Source: W0P28-013 sp964570565 (lineage in GTDB: Bacteria > Bacteroidota > Bacteroidia > Bacteroidales > Paludibacteraceae). From it: DNA of 64,000 nt. The notes under the pieces were generated by a model. The model worked only from the letters and a program-made list of their open reading frames with translations. It did not search any database and was not told where the DNA came from. Shown in pieces: positions 34,236-43,890 of this stretch. The number at the start of each line of letters is the position of its first letter. Position 1 is the stretch's first letter. The position numbers and the translations under genes were made by a program. The stretch lies in NCBI GenBank assembly GCA_964570565.1, contig CAZMYT010000002.1:124001-188000 (forward strand), written 5' to 3'.

Positions 34236-35294
34236 TCCTGCTACGGCAGAAAAACCGATATAAACGGGGTATATGACACTTAAACTAAGTGTGTGAAGAA
34301 TGAGTCGCTTTTGGTTTAAAAAGGGCAAAAAACGGCTTAAAAATACCGTGTCGACCATCCATTTGGCAGCGAAGGTTATAGCTAATGTATAGAAAAGTGA
34401 TTTTTGCCAAAATCCACCCATGAAAAGGATTAAAAATGACAGGGCAACCATAAATACGATCATAGCGACCACAATTGTTTGCCAATCGGTATATGATTTG
34501 GTTTTAGAAGTCCAGCGCTTGCGTTGATTTAGGAATCCGTTGAGTGTGGTTTGAGGATTGGTTTCAACTACCGTTTCGCTATTTTTTATAAAAGCGATGT
34601 GTCCGCCATTCTTTTTTACGGCCATCATTAGGAACATATCATCGCCAGATAACTCTTCGTCGTGTAATTCGTGGTTGTATTTTTCCCAAATCGCTTTTGT
34701 AAAAGCCATATTTGCGCCGTTTGACATGACTGGCGATCCTAATCCACAAGCACCAGCGGCCGAGGCTATGAGTGAGGCAAATTCCAACGCTTGTAGTTTT
34801 TGAAAACCTGTGTTATTGTAATTCATTTTGACTCCGCCCAGCAATAAATCTGGTTTATGTTGAGCAAAGTAGTTCGCTAAAATTTCCAGATGATTTGGTG
34901 TTAATACGCAATCGGCATCGGTACAAACTATAACATTGCCGTTGGCGTGCAAAATAGCTTCGCGCAACGCATTTTTTTTACCGTGTTTTGTGGCGTGAAT
35001 AAGTTTTGCGTGTGGATTTTTTGCACAAAAGTTTGTCAAAATTTCTGCTGTTTCATCTGTGGAATGATCGTTAGCAAAAATCACTTCAAATTTGCGAGCG
35101 GTTTGCTGTTCAATACTTTGTAAAAGATAGGGTAGGTTTTGAACTTCGTTTTTACAGCAAACAACTAATGAAACCAATCGATTTTCAATCGATTTATTCG
35201 GTTTAAATGTGGGCGTTTTTAACCACCCAATGGTAAATAAGATGATCATTAGAATATAGATTCCTGTGATTGAATAAGCTATAATTGCGATCAT
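34203..35294 (-). CDS. Membrane-bound family 2 glycosyltransferase
   Basis: Inverting GT2 enzyme of the inner membrane. In its 363 residues, an N-terminal membrane helix (about 4-24) precedes the GT-A domain with LVSLVVCCKNE, FANDHSTDE, the metal-binding CTDADC, the GDDMF acidic motif and the QRKRW motif typical of processive or polyprenyl-linked transferases; two or three membrane helices follow at the C terminus. Donor and acceptor are unknown; no polysaccharide cluster is adjacent. It is the last gene of the close-packed run starting at ispB. Confidence 0.85.
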   Translation of the reverse strand: MIAIIAYSITGIYILMIILFTIGWLKTPTFKPNKSIENRLVSLVVCCKNEVQNLPYLLQSIEQQTARKFEVIFANDHSTDETAEILTNFCAKNPHAKLIHATKHGKKNALREAILHANGNVIVCTDADCVLTPNHLEILANYFAQHKPDLLLGGVKMNYNNTGFQKLQALEFASLIASAAGACGLGSPVMSNGANMAFTKAIWEKYNHELHDEELSGDDMFLMMAVKKNGGHIAFIKNSETVVETNPQTTLNGFLNQRKRWTSKTKSYTDWQTIVVAMIVFMVALSFLILFMGGFWQKSLFYTLAITFAAKWMVDTVFLSRFLPFLNQKRLILHTLSLSVIYPVYIGFSAVAGLLGKFSWKQN

Positions 35295-35310
35295 ATTCGA
35301 TTGGTAAAAA

Positions 35311-36009
35311 TTAAGCCACAGCTAGTGTAAAGACTGAAATTTTCGCTGTTGGGCATTTCTCTAAAATAGCTTCGGCACAAGCTATTAGTGTAGCGCCAGT
35401 GGTAAGTACATCGTCTACAATTAAAACGCGCTTATTTTCAAATAGTTCTAAGTTGTGAATATCAAAAATACCTTTGGTATTTTCCCAACGTTCGTACACC
35501 GATTTTTTGGTTTGTGTTGGATTTTCAATCGCGCGAAATAAGTTCGTGGTTTCTACGGGAACGTTCATCACTTCTGATAAGCCATGAGCTATCCATTCTG
35601 CTTGATTGTAACCACGTTTCGCCATTTTTTTAGGATGTAATGGCACTGGAACTATAAAATCAAATTGTTGAAAGTCGGGTGAATCGAGCAGTTCTGAGCC
35701 AGCATATTTACCCATGGTAAAACCTATTTCTTTGCCATCCTTGTATTTGAGTTTGTGTAGTATTTTTTGAAAATCGGAACCTTTTTCGAAGTAATAAAAC
35801 GAGGTGGCACACTCAATGGTTACTTTGCCCCAAAACCGCTTTTCTATTTTATTTTCGCGTTCTAAATGTAAATTGGTTCTTGGTAAATGGTACAAACATT
35901 TTAAGCAGATAACTTCTTCGCCAATGGTTAAATTTTCGCCACAAGCACAGCACATATTGGGATAAAATAATCCGATAAAGTGATGAAGAAGTTCTTTTGC
36001 TTTGACCAT
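35311..36009 (-). CDS. comF: ComF-family phosphoribosyltransferase-like protein
   Basis: Cytoplasmic protein of the ComF/GntX family, linked in some bacteria to DNA uptake and primosome recycling. The 232-residue product has an N-terminal Cys4 zinc ribbon (CCACGE and CLKC near 20-39) and a C-terminal PRTase fold with the PRPP loop VLIVDDVLTTGATLIACAEA. Length and layout are those of ComF. It sits 8 bp downstream of dgkA and 16 bp upstream of the GT2 gene. No other competence genes are in the window. Confidence 0.9.
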   Translation of the reverse strand: MVKAKELLHHFIGLFYPNMCCACGENLTIGEEVICLKCLYHLPRTNLHLERENKIEKRFWGKVTIECATSFYYFEKGSDFQKILHKLKYKDGKEIGFTMGKYAGSELLDSPDFQQFDFIVPVPLHPKKMAKRGYNQAEWIAHGLSEVMNVPVETTNLFRAIENPTQTKKSVYERWENTKGIFDIHNLELFENKRVLIVDDVLTTGATLIACAEAILEKCPTAKISVFTLAVA

Positions 36010-36017
36010 TATTTAAC

Positions 36018-36383
36018 TTAAAATAGCATTATGATTTTAGGCACAAAAATAAGCAAACCAATACAAACAGCACCCATGGCGCACCAAAGTACAGCGCCTG
36101 CAGCCATGTCTTTTACTAAACCAATATCTTTGTTGGGTTTTAAATCAATAATATCAGCTAGTTTTTCGATGGCGGTATTGATTAATTCAGCCGCAATCAC
36201 TAAAGCGATGCAGAGCACAATGGCGATCCATTCGCCCATCGAAATATGTAGCACAAATCCTGCAATAATAACACACACAGAAATCACGGCATGAATTTTC
36301 AAATTTAATTCACTTCGAAAAGCCTGTCCAATGCCATGAAAAGCATAGCGAAATGCAGAACGTAATTTATCTAATTTACTCAT
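36018..36383 (-). CDS. dgkA: Diacylglycerol/undecaprenol kinase family (DgkA)
   Basis: Small trimeric membrane kinase. The 121-residue chain has three hydrophobic helices and the family motif AAELINTAIEKLADII (about 64-79) with its catalytic Glu and Asn, plus a DIGLVKDMAAGAV segment. In many bacteria without large diacylglycerol fluxes such proteins phosphorylate undecaprenol, which would fit its position in the same run as ispB and ispD. Substrate choice is not decidable from this sequence. Confidence 0.93.
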   Translation of the reverse strand: MSKLDKLRSAFRYAFHGIGQAFRSELNLKIHAVISVCVIIAGFVLHISMGEWIAIVLCIALVIAAELINTAIEKLADIIDLKPNKDIGLVKDMAAGAVLWCAMGAVCIGLLIFVPKIIMLF

Positions 36384-36402
36384 AAATAGCGGTTTTCAGT
36401 AT

Positions 36403-37896
36403 TTATTGTGCATAGTGTCGATATGGTAGTAACTCTTCTAATTCTTTTTTGATTTCGTCTGTTTTATTCATTAACAAGAGATTGAAATCCCAATCAACTA
36501 ATTTTTCTTTTTTGGCTTTTCCAAGGAGGGCTTTGTCGTTAATATTATCGTTGATGTTTTTTAATTTTTTGGGTTTACTTTGTTCGTCACCACTGTATGT
36601 TTCGATGTATTTGCCTGTCACACTAAGTGATACGGTACCTGGTTTTTCGATGGTTGCCACTACTCGGGTGCTATCTTCACGCAGGTCGATTACTTTAAAC
36701 GCATAATTCAGTGTGATGGTAGATGTTGTCCAATTGGTTTCTACTACGCCTTTGTAAGCTACAAAATTGGCAGCGTTTACAATAGATTCTTTTCCTTTTT
36801 CGTATTCGCGAGCACTGATACTTTTTTCAATCAATTTGCCATTTTTTGCGGTGCGTTCTACGTATTGAATGATGTCTTTATCTTTTTTCCCGTCTTCATG
36901 TTTGCACGTATATTTACCAAATGTTTTAGCATCGTAGACTAGTATTAGTGCACATTTTTTGTCGACTAATTGTTTTTTAGTGAGTCCTTCATAACCACTG
37001 AACGTAACATATTCAGGAAATTCTTTCTCTAATTTTTTGATGGTTTTGGGATTCAGAGTGATAGATGTATCGCCATGTTCTTCCATCACGGCAATGGTCA
37101 GTGCGCCGCGTTTACGAGCCAATTCTGCTTTTAGTTTCGCATCTTTATAATTCCCAACAAGTTCGTAAGCTGCAATGGCTTTGTATTGATCTTTGTAGTT
37201 GCGATCTTTGAACAATTTTTCGGCATCTTTGTAAAATTCTTCCTGTAATTTTTCATGTTCAGTGGCTATTTGTGCCACGATTTCAGGATTTTCGGCATTA
37301 TGAAGTGCTATATCATTCAAAATGGTAAGTGCTGTAGCTTTATCGCTTGTTTTCCACGATTTGGCCAATTCTAGTGCGCGAGGAAGTAAAATTTCTTTTT
37401 TGAGTTGATTAATTGCAGAGTCGTTTTTGCTAGCAAATGTAGAAGCTTTGTCGAGTAGACCAAATGCGGTTAATTGTTTATCCAGATTTTTAGATTTTTC
37501 GAGTTCTTGTTTCCCTTTTGCGAAGTACAAATCACATGTTTTTTGTTTCGCTGCGAGCCACGGTGTTTCAAAATCTAAATCGTCGACTTTGAAAGATAGC
37601 ACGCCCATTTGAGCCAATTTTTCCATCGTGTTTTGTAGAGCTACCCAATCGCCACCTTGAACGGCGACTTGTTCTTGTGCGGTTTCTTTTTTGGCTGCTG
37701 CAGATTGCAACTTGTTAATTTCGCTGAGAGCTTTTTTATAATCACTTTTTAGGTCGTTTACATGGCTTTTAGTCGCATCTTTACTTACGATTTCGGCGCT
37801 TTTAATTGCTTTTTTTACGGCTGTTTGTCCCCAAGTTGGTGTAGTTCCTACTACCATCAAGCTTAGTACGAGTGCTAGTGTTACTAATTTTTTCAT
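36403..37896 (-). CDS. Secreted protein of unknown function
   Basis: Not recognised. The 497-residue product has a clear signal peptide (MKKLVTLALVLSLMVVGTTP, cleavage likely after WGQ) and no lipobox, so it is probably periplasmic. The first half is Lys/Ala-rich and helical with repeated-helix character (for example YELVGNYKDAKLKAELARKR), possibly TPR-like. The second half is beta-rich with many Thr and Val residues. It lies between recG (28-bp gap) and dgkA (19-bp gap) in a run of housekeeping genes. No catalytic motif was seen. Confidence 0.75.
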   Translation of the reverse strand: MKKLVTLALVLSLMVVGTTPTWGQTAVKKAIKSAEIVSKDATKSHVNDLKSDYKKALSEINKLQSAAAKKETAQEQVAVQGGDWVALQNTMEKLAQMGVLSFKVDDLDFETPWLAAKQKTCDLYFAKGKQELEKSKNLDKQLTAFGLLDKASTFASKNDSAINQLKKEILLPRALELAKSWKTSDKATALTILNDIALHNAENPEIVAQIATEHEKLQEEFYKDAEKLFKDRNYKDQYKAIAAYELVGNYKDAKLKAELARKRGALTIAVMEEHGDTSITLNPKTIKKLEKEFPEYVTFSGYEGLTKKQLVDKKCALILVYDAKTFGKYTCKHEDGKKDKDIIQYVERTAKNGKLIEKSISAREYEKGKESIVNAANFVAYKGVVETNWTTSTITLNYAFKVIDLREDSTRVVATIEKPGTVSLSVTGKYIETYSGDEQSKPKKLKNINDNINDKALLGKAKKEKLVDWDFNLLLMNKTDEIKKELEELLPYRHYAQ

Positions 37897-37924
37897 GTTA
37901 TTTATAGTATTTAATGATTTAAAA

Positions 37925-40018
37925 TTAACTAATTACGCCCCAATTAATCACATTTCTTTGGAGTTTGCTCAGTTGCAAATTTAAGATTTTATTTTCAACT
38001 AACTCCAAATTAGGATCAATTTCCAATAAATCTTTGGCCACAGTGCGTGCCACTTGCAGAATTTGTCCGTCGTGAGCCAAGTTGGCGATTTTTAAATCAA
38101 AAGGCAAACCACTTTGTTGCGTTCCATCCATATCGCCTGGCCCACGTAGATTTAAATCGGCTTCGGCAATCACAAAACCATCGGTTGAATCTACCATGAT
38201 TTGTAAACGTTTACGCGTTTCGTTGGCCAATTCGTAGCGCGACATCAAAATGCAATAACTTTGGTCGGCGCCTCGTCCCACGCGACCTCTTAATTGGTGG
38301 AGTTGTGATAAGCCAAATCGTTCGGCATTTTCGATAATCATCACGGAAGCATTTGGCACATTTACGCCGACTTCGATAACCGTTGTGGCCATCATAATTT
38401 GAGTTTCGCCTTTCACAAAACGATTCATAGCAGATTCTTTATCAGCAGGTTTCATGCGACCATGTACCATGCTGATTTTGTAATTCGGGAATGTTTCTCG
38501 CATCTGTTCGTAACCACTTTCGAGGTCTTTTAAATCCATTTTTTCCGATTCCTGAATCAGGGGATAAACGATGTAAATTTGTCGACCTAACTCAATTTGT
38601 TTTTTGATAAACTTATTGAGTTCAGTTCGTTTATTGTCGAAATAATGATAAGTGGCAATTGGCTTGCGGCCAGGTGGTAATTCATCAATCACGGAAATAT
38701 CCAAATCGCCGTAAATAGTCATGGCTAACGTACGAGGTATGGGCGTGGCAGTCATCACCAACATGTGTGGTGGTTGTATATTTTTTGACCACAATTTAGC
38801 CCGTTGCGCCACGCCAAAGCGATGTTGTTCATCAATAACAACTAACCCCAAATTTTTAAATTCGACGGTATCTTCAATAAGTGCGTGTGTTCCAATGAGG
38901 ATGTTGAGTGTGCCGTTTTGTAACTCTTCGGCAATTTGTGCGCGTTCTTTTTTCTTGGTTGAGCCCGTGAGTAATTTTACATTTACGCCGATTTTATCAA
39001 TGATTTTGTGTATCGATTGGAAATGTTGTGTGGACAATATTTCGGTTGGAGCCATAATACATGCTTGAAAGCCATTGTCTACGGCAATTAAGGCAGTCAT
39101 TAATGCGATCATAGTTTTTCCACTGCCAACATCGCCTTGGAGCAAGCGGTTCATCTGTTTTCCTGAGGCTAAATCGGCGCGAATCTCTTTCATCACGCGT
39201 TTTTGCGCGCCAGTGAGTTCAAATGGTAAACATTCTTCGTAAAAACGATTAAAAATAGCACCAATAGAGCCGAAAATGTATCCTTTGTATTTTTGTTCGC
39301 GTAATTTTGTTTGCCTGATAATGCTCAGTTGAATGAAAAACAGTTCTTCGAATTTTAGTCGACGTTGCGCTTTACTTAAGAGGTCAGCATTTTTTGGGAA
39401 ATGAATGTTATTGATAGCCTCCTCACGCGACATTAAGGCAAATTTCTGAATCATCGATGCTGGTAAAGTTTCCGAAATGTGAAGTGTAGAGTCACTTAAA
39501 CCGGTGAAAACCATTTTTCGAATGGCGGCGGAGTTGAGAAAATTGGTTTTCATTTTCTCTGTCGTGTTATAATGCGCTTGTAAACCAATGTTTTTCTGTT
39601 CATTTTCGTTGGTTAATGCTTCCATTTCTGGATGCGCCATATTCAGTTTTGTTCCATATCGAGCAGGTTTGCCGAAGGCGATATATTCTTGATTTAATCG
39701 GTATTTACTTTCTACAAACTTGATTCCTTTGAACCAAACAAGTTCAATAAATCCCGTTGAATCTGTAAAAGTGGCTACTAATCGTTGGCTGCGACCTTCT
39801 CCACGTTTTTCGAAACTAATTATTCTGCCTTTTAATTGGATATAAGGCATGTTTTCGTTTACTTCACGTATGGTGTAGAAACGGCTGCGATCGATATATT
39901 TGTAGGGATAATAAGTGAGTAAATCTTCTACCGTACGCATTCCAAGTTCTGCCAAAAGCGTGGCGGCACGTTTTGGTCCTATGCCTGGAATGTAGTTTAT
40001 GTCGGTATTCAGATTCAT
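37925..40018 (-). CDS. recG: RecG, ATP-dependent DNA helicase
   Basis: Branch-migration helicase that processes stalled forks and recombination intermediates. The 697-residue product begins with a helix-hairpin-helix-like region (YIPGIGPKRAATLLAELG) and the wedge/OB domain, followed by superfamily 2 motifs: LLQGDVGSGKT (Walker A), VIDEQHRFGV (DEQH box), TATPIPRTL, and GRVGRG near the C terminus, then the RecG-typical GPGDMDGTQQSG. It is complete. It starts 3 bp after the ispD stop. Confidence 0.97.
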   Translation of the reverse strand: MNLNTDINYIPGIGPKRAATLLAELGMRTVEDLLTYYPYKYIDRSRFYTIREVNENMPYIQLKGRIISFEKRGEGRSQRLVATFTDSTGFIELVWFKGIKFVESKYRLNQEYIAFGKPARYGTKLNMAHPEMEALTNENEQKNIGLQAHYNTTEKMKTNFLNSAAIRKMVFTGLSDSTLHISETLPASMIQKFALMSREEAINNIHFPKNADLLSKAQRRLKFEELFFIQLSIIRQTKLREQKYKGYIFGSIGAIFNRFYEECLPFELTGAQKRVMKEIRADLASGKQMNRLLQGDVGSGKTMIALMTALIAVDNGFQACIMAPTEILSTQHFQSIHKIIDKIGVNVKLLTGSTKKKERAQIAEELQNGTLNILIGTHALIEDTVEFKNLGLVVIDEQHRFGVAQRAKLWSKNIQPPHMLVMTATPIPRTLAMTIYGDLDISVIDELPPGRKPIATYHYFDNKRTELNKFIKKQIELGRQIYIVYPLIQESEKMDLKDLESGYEQMRETFPNYKISMVHGRMKPADKESAMNRFVKGETQIMMATTVIEVGVNVPNASVMIIENAERFGLSQLHQLRGRVGRGADQSYCILMSRYELANETRKRLQIMVDSTDGFVIAEADLNLRGPGDMDGTQQSGLPFDLKIANLAHDGQILQVARTVAKDLLEIDPNLELVENKILNLQLSKLQRNVINWGVIS

Positions 40019-40021
40019 GAG

Positions 40022-40696
40022 CTACTCTTTGAGTTGTTGTAAAAGTGCTTCGCCAATGAGCAAATCGAAAGGTGTGGTGAGTTTAATGTTTTCCACGTTA
40101 CCTTCGACCAAATGAATTTTTTCGCCATATGCTTCCACAACACTTGCATCGTCGGTAAATGTTGGTGAAAAAGGTTGCTCAAAAGCTTTCGTAATAATTT
40201 GACTTTTAAATACTTGAGGTGTTTGAATAGCACGTAATTTTGTGCGATCAACAATTTGGTTTTCATGCTCTTTGATTTCACGAATGCTATCGACAAGCGG
40301 CATGGCGGGAATGGCATTGCCTTGTAATTCGGCCTGTTCAAAACAACGTTCCAACGTGCTATGACTTACAAATGGACGAACGCCGTCATGAATTGCTATC
40401 AAAGCATTTGGTTTGGCAAACGCTAAACCATTTTTTACAGAATAAAATCGTTCCTGGCCTCCAGCAACTATGTGATGTGGAATATTAAATTGATGTTCTA
40501 CACATACATTTTGCCAATAGGCAATTAAATGTTCTGGCAGAACTAATATGATTTCTATGTGTGGATCAAAGTTGTAAAAAGTTTCGAGTGTGTGCATTAC
40601 AATTGGTTTACCACATAATGGTAAAAATTGTTTTGGTACTTCATTGTTCATGCGTGTACCGCGACCACCGGCTACTATGATGGCTTGACGAGTCAT
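40022..40696 (-). CDS. ispD: 2-C-methyl-D-erythritol 4-phosphate cytidylyltransferase
   Basis: Third enzyme of the MEP isoprenoid pathway, attaching CMP to methylerythritol phosphate. The 224-residue product has the nucleotide-binding start AIIVAGGRGTRMNNEVPKQF, IHDGVRPFVS near 100 and TDDASVVEAYG near the C terminus, all standard for IspD. It follows ispB by 26 bp, putting isoprenoid precursor synthesis and chain elongation in one transcript. Confidence 0.96.
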   Translation of the reverse strand: MTRQAIIVAGGRGTRMNNEVPKQFLPLCGKPIVMHTLETFYNFDPHIEIILVLPEHLIAYWQNVCVEHQFNIPHHIVAGGQERFYSVKNGLAFAKPNALIAIHDGVRPFVSHSTLERCFEQAELQGNAIPAMPLVDSIREIKEHENQIVDRTKLRAIQTPQVFKSQIITKAFEQPFSPTFTDDASVVEAYGEKIHLVEGNVENIKLTTPFDLLIGEALLQQLKE

Positions 40697-40722
40697 ATTT
40701 ATTGTATTGAGTTTAAAACTTG

Positions 40723-41694
40723 TTATGATTCGCGCACAAGAACATAATCAAGCGTGGCAAGCAGCGCTTTTTTTACATCATCATCTGCAAAATTATTGAG
40801 GCAATTGCAGGCTTTTATGCGAAATTCTTCCATCTGTTTTTCGGCGTACTCAATCCCTTGATATCGACTTACAAGTTCATGTAAGAACATGATATTTGTA
40901 TCGATGAAATCGCCACTTTTTATGATTTCTGAAACGGTTTGACGTTCATTTTCAGATGCTTTTGTTAGAGCATGAATCAATGGCAATGTTATTTTACCTT
41001 CGCGTACATCGTTAAACGTTGGTTTACCAATATTTGCTTTTGGTGTGTAGTCAAAAATATCATCTTTTATTTGGAAACAAATCCCCAAATTTTCACCAAA
41101 TCCACGAAGCGCTTTTTTTTGTTCTTCGGTGCCGCCTGTTGAAATGGCTCCACCTTGCATACACAATGCAAAAAGAATGGCTGTTTTTTTACGAATAATT
41201 GTGTAATAATTGGTTTCGTCTGCTTCTTTGTAGGCATTTTGTAGTTGCAGCAGCTCGCCCATTGTAATTTCTCTACCGAGTTCTACCAAACAGTTTGTTA
41301 ATTCCAGATTTTGGGCACGTGCCATAAAATCCATCGAGGTGGTGAGCAGATAATCGCCAACCAATACCGCTGTTTTATTGTTGAATAAGGCATTGACAGA
41401 AGGTTGTCGGCGCCGTTCAAACGTATTATCTACAACATCGTCGTGAATAAGGCTAGCAGTATGCAGCATTTCGAAGGCTGCTGCTACGTAATGGCTGTTT
41501 TGATTTATCTTGCCACATAATTTGGCCGCTAATAGCACTAAAATAGGGCGAATTTGTTTTCCTTTTCGTTGTTGTAAGTGGTTGAGTACAGAGCCCAGCA
41601 AATTATCTGATACGTCGAAAGCTGTGGCAAAGAGAGCTTCGAACTGTTTCAATTCTTTCGAGATTGGGGCTTTTATGAGTTCCACTTGATTCAT
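40723..41694 (-). CDS. ispB: Trans-polyprenyl diphosphate synthase (long-chain)
   Basis: Elongates allylic diphosphates with IPP; in Bacteroidota typically to make the quinone side chain. From ATG at 41694 (MNQVELIKAPISKELKQF) the product is 323 residues. The first aspartate-rich motif is in LIHDDVVDNTFERRRQ and the second in IKDDIFDY; small residues before the first motif favour a long product. An in-frame TTG start at 41724 overlaps the promoter box and was rejected. First gene of the run ending with the GT2 gene. Confidence 0.92.
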   Translation of the reverse strand: MNQVELIKAPISKELKQFEALFATAFDVSDNLLGSVLNHLQQRKGKQIRPILVLLAAKLCGKINQNSHYVAAAFEMLHTASLIHDDVVDNTFERRRQPSVNALFNNKTAVLVGDYLLTTSMDFMARAQNLELTNCLVELGREITMGELLQLQNAYKEADETNYYTIIRKKTAILFALCMQGGAISTGGTEEQKKALRGFGENLGICFQIKDDIFDYTPKANIGKPTFNDVREGKITLPLIHALTKASENERQTVSEIIKSGDFIDTNIMFLHELVSRYQGIEYAEKQMEEFRIKACNCLNNFADDDVKKALLATLDYVLVRES

Positions 41695-41721
41695 CTTTGG
41701 ATAGGCGTAAATTAGGACTTG

Positions 41722-41729
41722 CAAATGTA
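41722..41729 (-). promoter_or_regulatory. -7 box upstream of ispB
   Basis: TACATTTG on the minus strand, matching TAnnTTTG; transcription near 41715, about 21 nt before the ispB ATG. No clear -33 element. It probably serves the seven-gene run ispB through the GT2 gene, whose gaps are all under 30 bp. Confidence 0.55.
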
Positions 41730-41809
41730 GGAAAAATAATTAAAATTCAGATACGATTTCGAGGTTTTATATTCCTGATGATTTTCCGATATGGGCTTGT
41801 TGTAAGCGT

Positions 41810-43825
41810 TTATGATTTTTTGATATCGTTCAGCCTCTGTTCTAATTTTATGAGTTCGTCGCGATATTGGGCAGCTTCGATAAATTCTAATTTTTTAGCC
41901 GCTTCGGTCATTTGTTTGCGTGTGCGTTCTATCGCTTTTTCAAGTGCTTTTGGTGTCATGTATTGTACCACTGGATCTGCTGCAATATTGAGTTGCTCTG
42001 GTTCAACGTAGAAATTATGTTTAGGTTGTTGCGAACCTAAAGCCGATGTGGTACGTCGTGTAATCGATTGTGGTGTAATATGATTATCTTCGTTGTATTT
42101 TAATTGTTTTTGTCGGCGTCTACTAGTTTCATCTATAGTTAGTTGCATGCTTTTGGTTATTTTATCAGCATACATAATTACTTTCCCATTTAGATTACGA
42201 GCTGCACGCCCAGCTGTTTGCGTTAACGAGCGGTGATTGCGTAAAAAGCCTTCTTTGTCGGCATCAAGTATAGCCACTAGTGAAACTTGTGGTAAATCTA
42301 ATCCTTCGCGTAAAAGATTGACGCCAATTAGTACGTCAAACAATCCATTGCGTAAATCTTCAAGGATTTGAACACGTTCAAGCGTTTCTACATCGGAGTG
42401 AATGTAGCGACAGCGTAAACCCATTTTGTCAAAGTATTTGTCAAGTTCTTCAGCCATGCGTTTAGTGAGCGTAGTTACCAATACCCGTTCGTCTTTTTCG
42501 GCTCGAACGGTAATTTCTTCCATCAAATCATCGATTTGATTGAGGCTTGGACGTACTTCTATGATGGGATCTAAAAGTCCTGTTGGACGAATAACTTGTT
42601 CTACAATAACTCCTTCTGATTTTTCTAATTCATAATCGGCAGGAGTGGCACTTACAAAAATGGCATTGTGTACCAATGTTTCGAATTCTTCAAATTTGAG
42701 AGGGCGGTTGTCCATGGCGGCTGGCAATCGGAAACCGTAATCTACTAAATTTCTTTTGCGTGAGGCATCGCCTCCGTACATAGCTCGAATTTGAGGAATG
42801 GTGACGTGACTTTCGTCGACAATCAGTATAAAATCTTTTGGAAAATAATCGAGCAAGCAAAAGGGGCGGCTACCTTCAGGGCGACCATCGAAATAGCGCG
42901 AATAGTTTTCTATTCCTGAACAATAACCCACTTCGCGTATCATCTCTAAGTCGTAATTAACGCGTTCGTACAAGCGTTTTGCCTCGTATGGTTTTCCTAT
43001 TTCTTGCAGATAATCAACCTGTTTCCCTAAGTCTAAAGCTATTTGATCAAGCGCAGAATGAATGCGTTCTTGCGTGGTAACAAAAATATTTGCTGGATAG
43101 ATGTTGTAACTTTCAAACGTGTTAATAACATGGCCGGTGATTGGGTCAATTGATTCGATACTATCAATTTCGTCTCCCCAAAATATGACCCGTAAAATGA
43201 AATCGGCGTATGCTAAAAAGATATCAACGGTATCGCCTTTCACGCGAAAGTTCCCACGATTTAACTCTAACTCATTACGCGTATAGAGGGCTTCTACCAA
43301 TTGACGCAAGAAAACACTGTGAACTAAGTTTGCGCCTTTTTGAACTGTAATGCATGTTTCTGCAAAATCGTCGGGATTACCAATTCCATAGAGACAGGAT
43401 ACGGATGAAATAACGATAACATCTTTTCGTCCAGATAGGAGCGAAGAGGTGGTTGATAAACGCAATTTCTCTATCTCCGCATTGATTGCTAAGTCTTTTT
43501 CGATATAGGTATCGGAAACTGGGAGGTAAGCTTCGGGTTGATAATAATCGTAATATGATACAAAATACTCAACTGCATTTTCAGGAAAAAATGCTTTAAA
43601 CTCACTGTAAAGCTGTGCTGCTAAGGTTTTATTGTGACTTAAAATGAGTGTAGGTCTATTTAAGTTTGCAATGACATTGGCCATGGTAAAAGTTTTACCA
43701 GAACCAGTCACTCCCAAAAGTGTTTGAAATGGCACGCCATTTGTAACTCCTTCTGTGAGGTGTCGAATTGCTTCTGGTTGGTCTCCCGTAGGGCAAAATT
43801 CAGATGTTATTTTAAATTCAGCCAT
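41810..43825 (-). CDS. uvrB: UvrB, excinuclease ABC subunit B
   Basis: Damage-verifying helicase of nucleotide excision repair. The 671-residue product has Walker A LGVTGSGKTFTMANV near 36-50, the damage-binding beta-hairpin region (FVSYYDYYQPEAYLP), helicase motifs including the DESHVT box, INLLREGLDLPQVSLVAILD and QTAGRAARN, and a C-terminal UVR domain (EFIEAAQYRDELIKLE) that contacts UvrC. It is complete. A TACCTTTG box at 43883-43890 lies upstream. A 115-bp gap separates it from ispB. Confidence 0.97.
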   Translation of the reverse strand: MAEFKITSEFCPTGDQPEAIRHLTEGVTNGVPFQTLLGVTGSGKTFTMANVIANLNRPTLILSHNKTLAAQLYSEFKAFFPENAVEYFVSYYDYYQPEAYLPVSDTYIEKDLAINAEIEKLRLSTTSSLLSGRKDVIVISSVSCLYGIGNPDDFAETCITVQKGANLVHSVFLRQLVEALYTRNELELNRGNFRVKGDTVDIFLAYADFILRVIFWGDEIDSIESIDPITGHVINTFESYNIYPANIFVTTQERIHSALDQIALDLGKQVDYLQEIGKPYEAKRLYERVNYDLEMIREVGYCSGIENYSRYFDGRPEGSRPFCLLDYFPKDFILIVDESHVTIPQIRAMYGGDASRKRNLVDYGFRLPAAMDNRPLKFEEFETLVHNAIFVSATPADYELEKSEGVIVEQVIRPTGLLDPIIEVRPSLNQIDDLMEEITVRAEKDERVLVTTLTKRMAEELDKYFDKMGLRCRYIHSDVETLERVQILEDLRNGLFDVLIGVNLLREGLDLPQVSLVAILDADKEGFLRNHRSLTQTAGRAARNLNGKVIMYADKITKSMQLTIDETSRRRQKQLKYNEDNHITPQSITRRTTSALGSQQPKHNFYVEPEQLNIAADPVVQYMTPKALEKAIERTRKQMTEAAKKLEFIEAAQYRDELIKLEQRLNDIKKS

Positions 43826-43882
43826 GTGAAATTTAAGCTAAATAATGGTAAAAAAAAGCATTTTTTTTGTTGGATACTCTTG

Positions 43883-43890
43883 CAAAGGTA
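43883..43890 (-). promoter_or_regulatory. -7 box upstream of uvrB
   Basis: TACCTTTG on the minus strand, a perfect TAnnTTTG, giving a leader of about 50 nt. No TTG at the expected distance. No LexA-type box was recognised. Confidence 0.5.
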
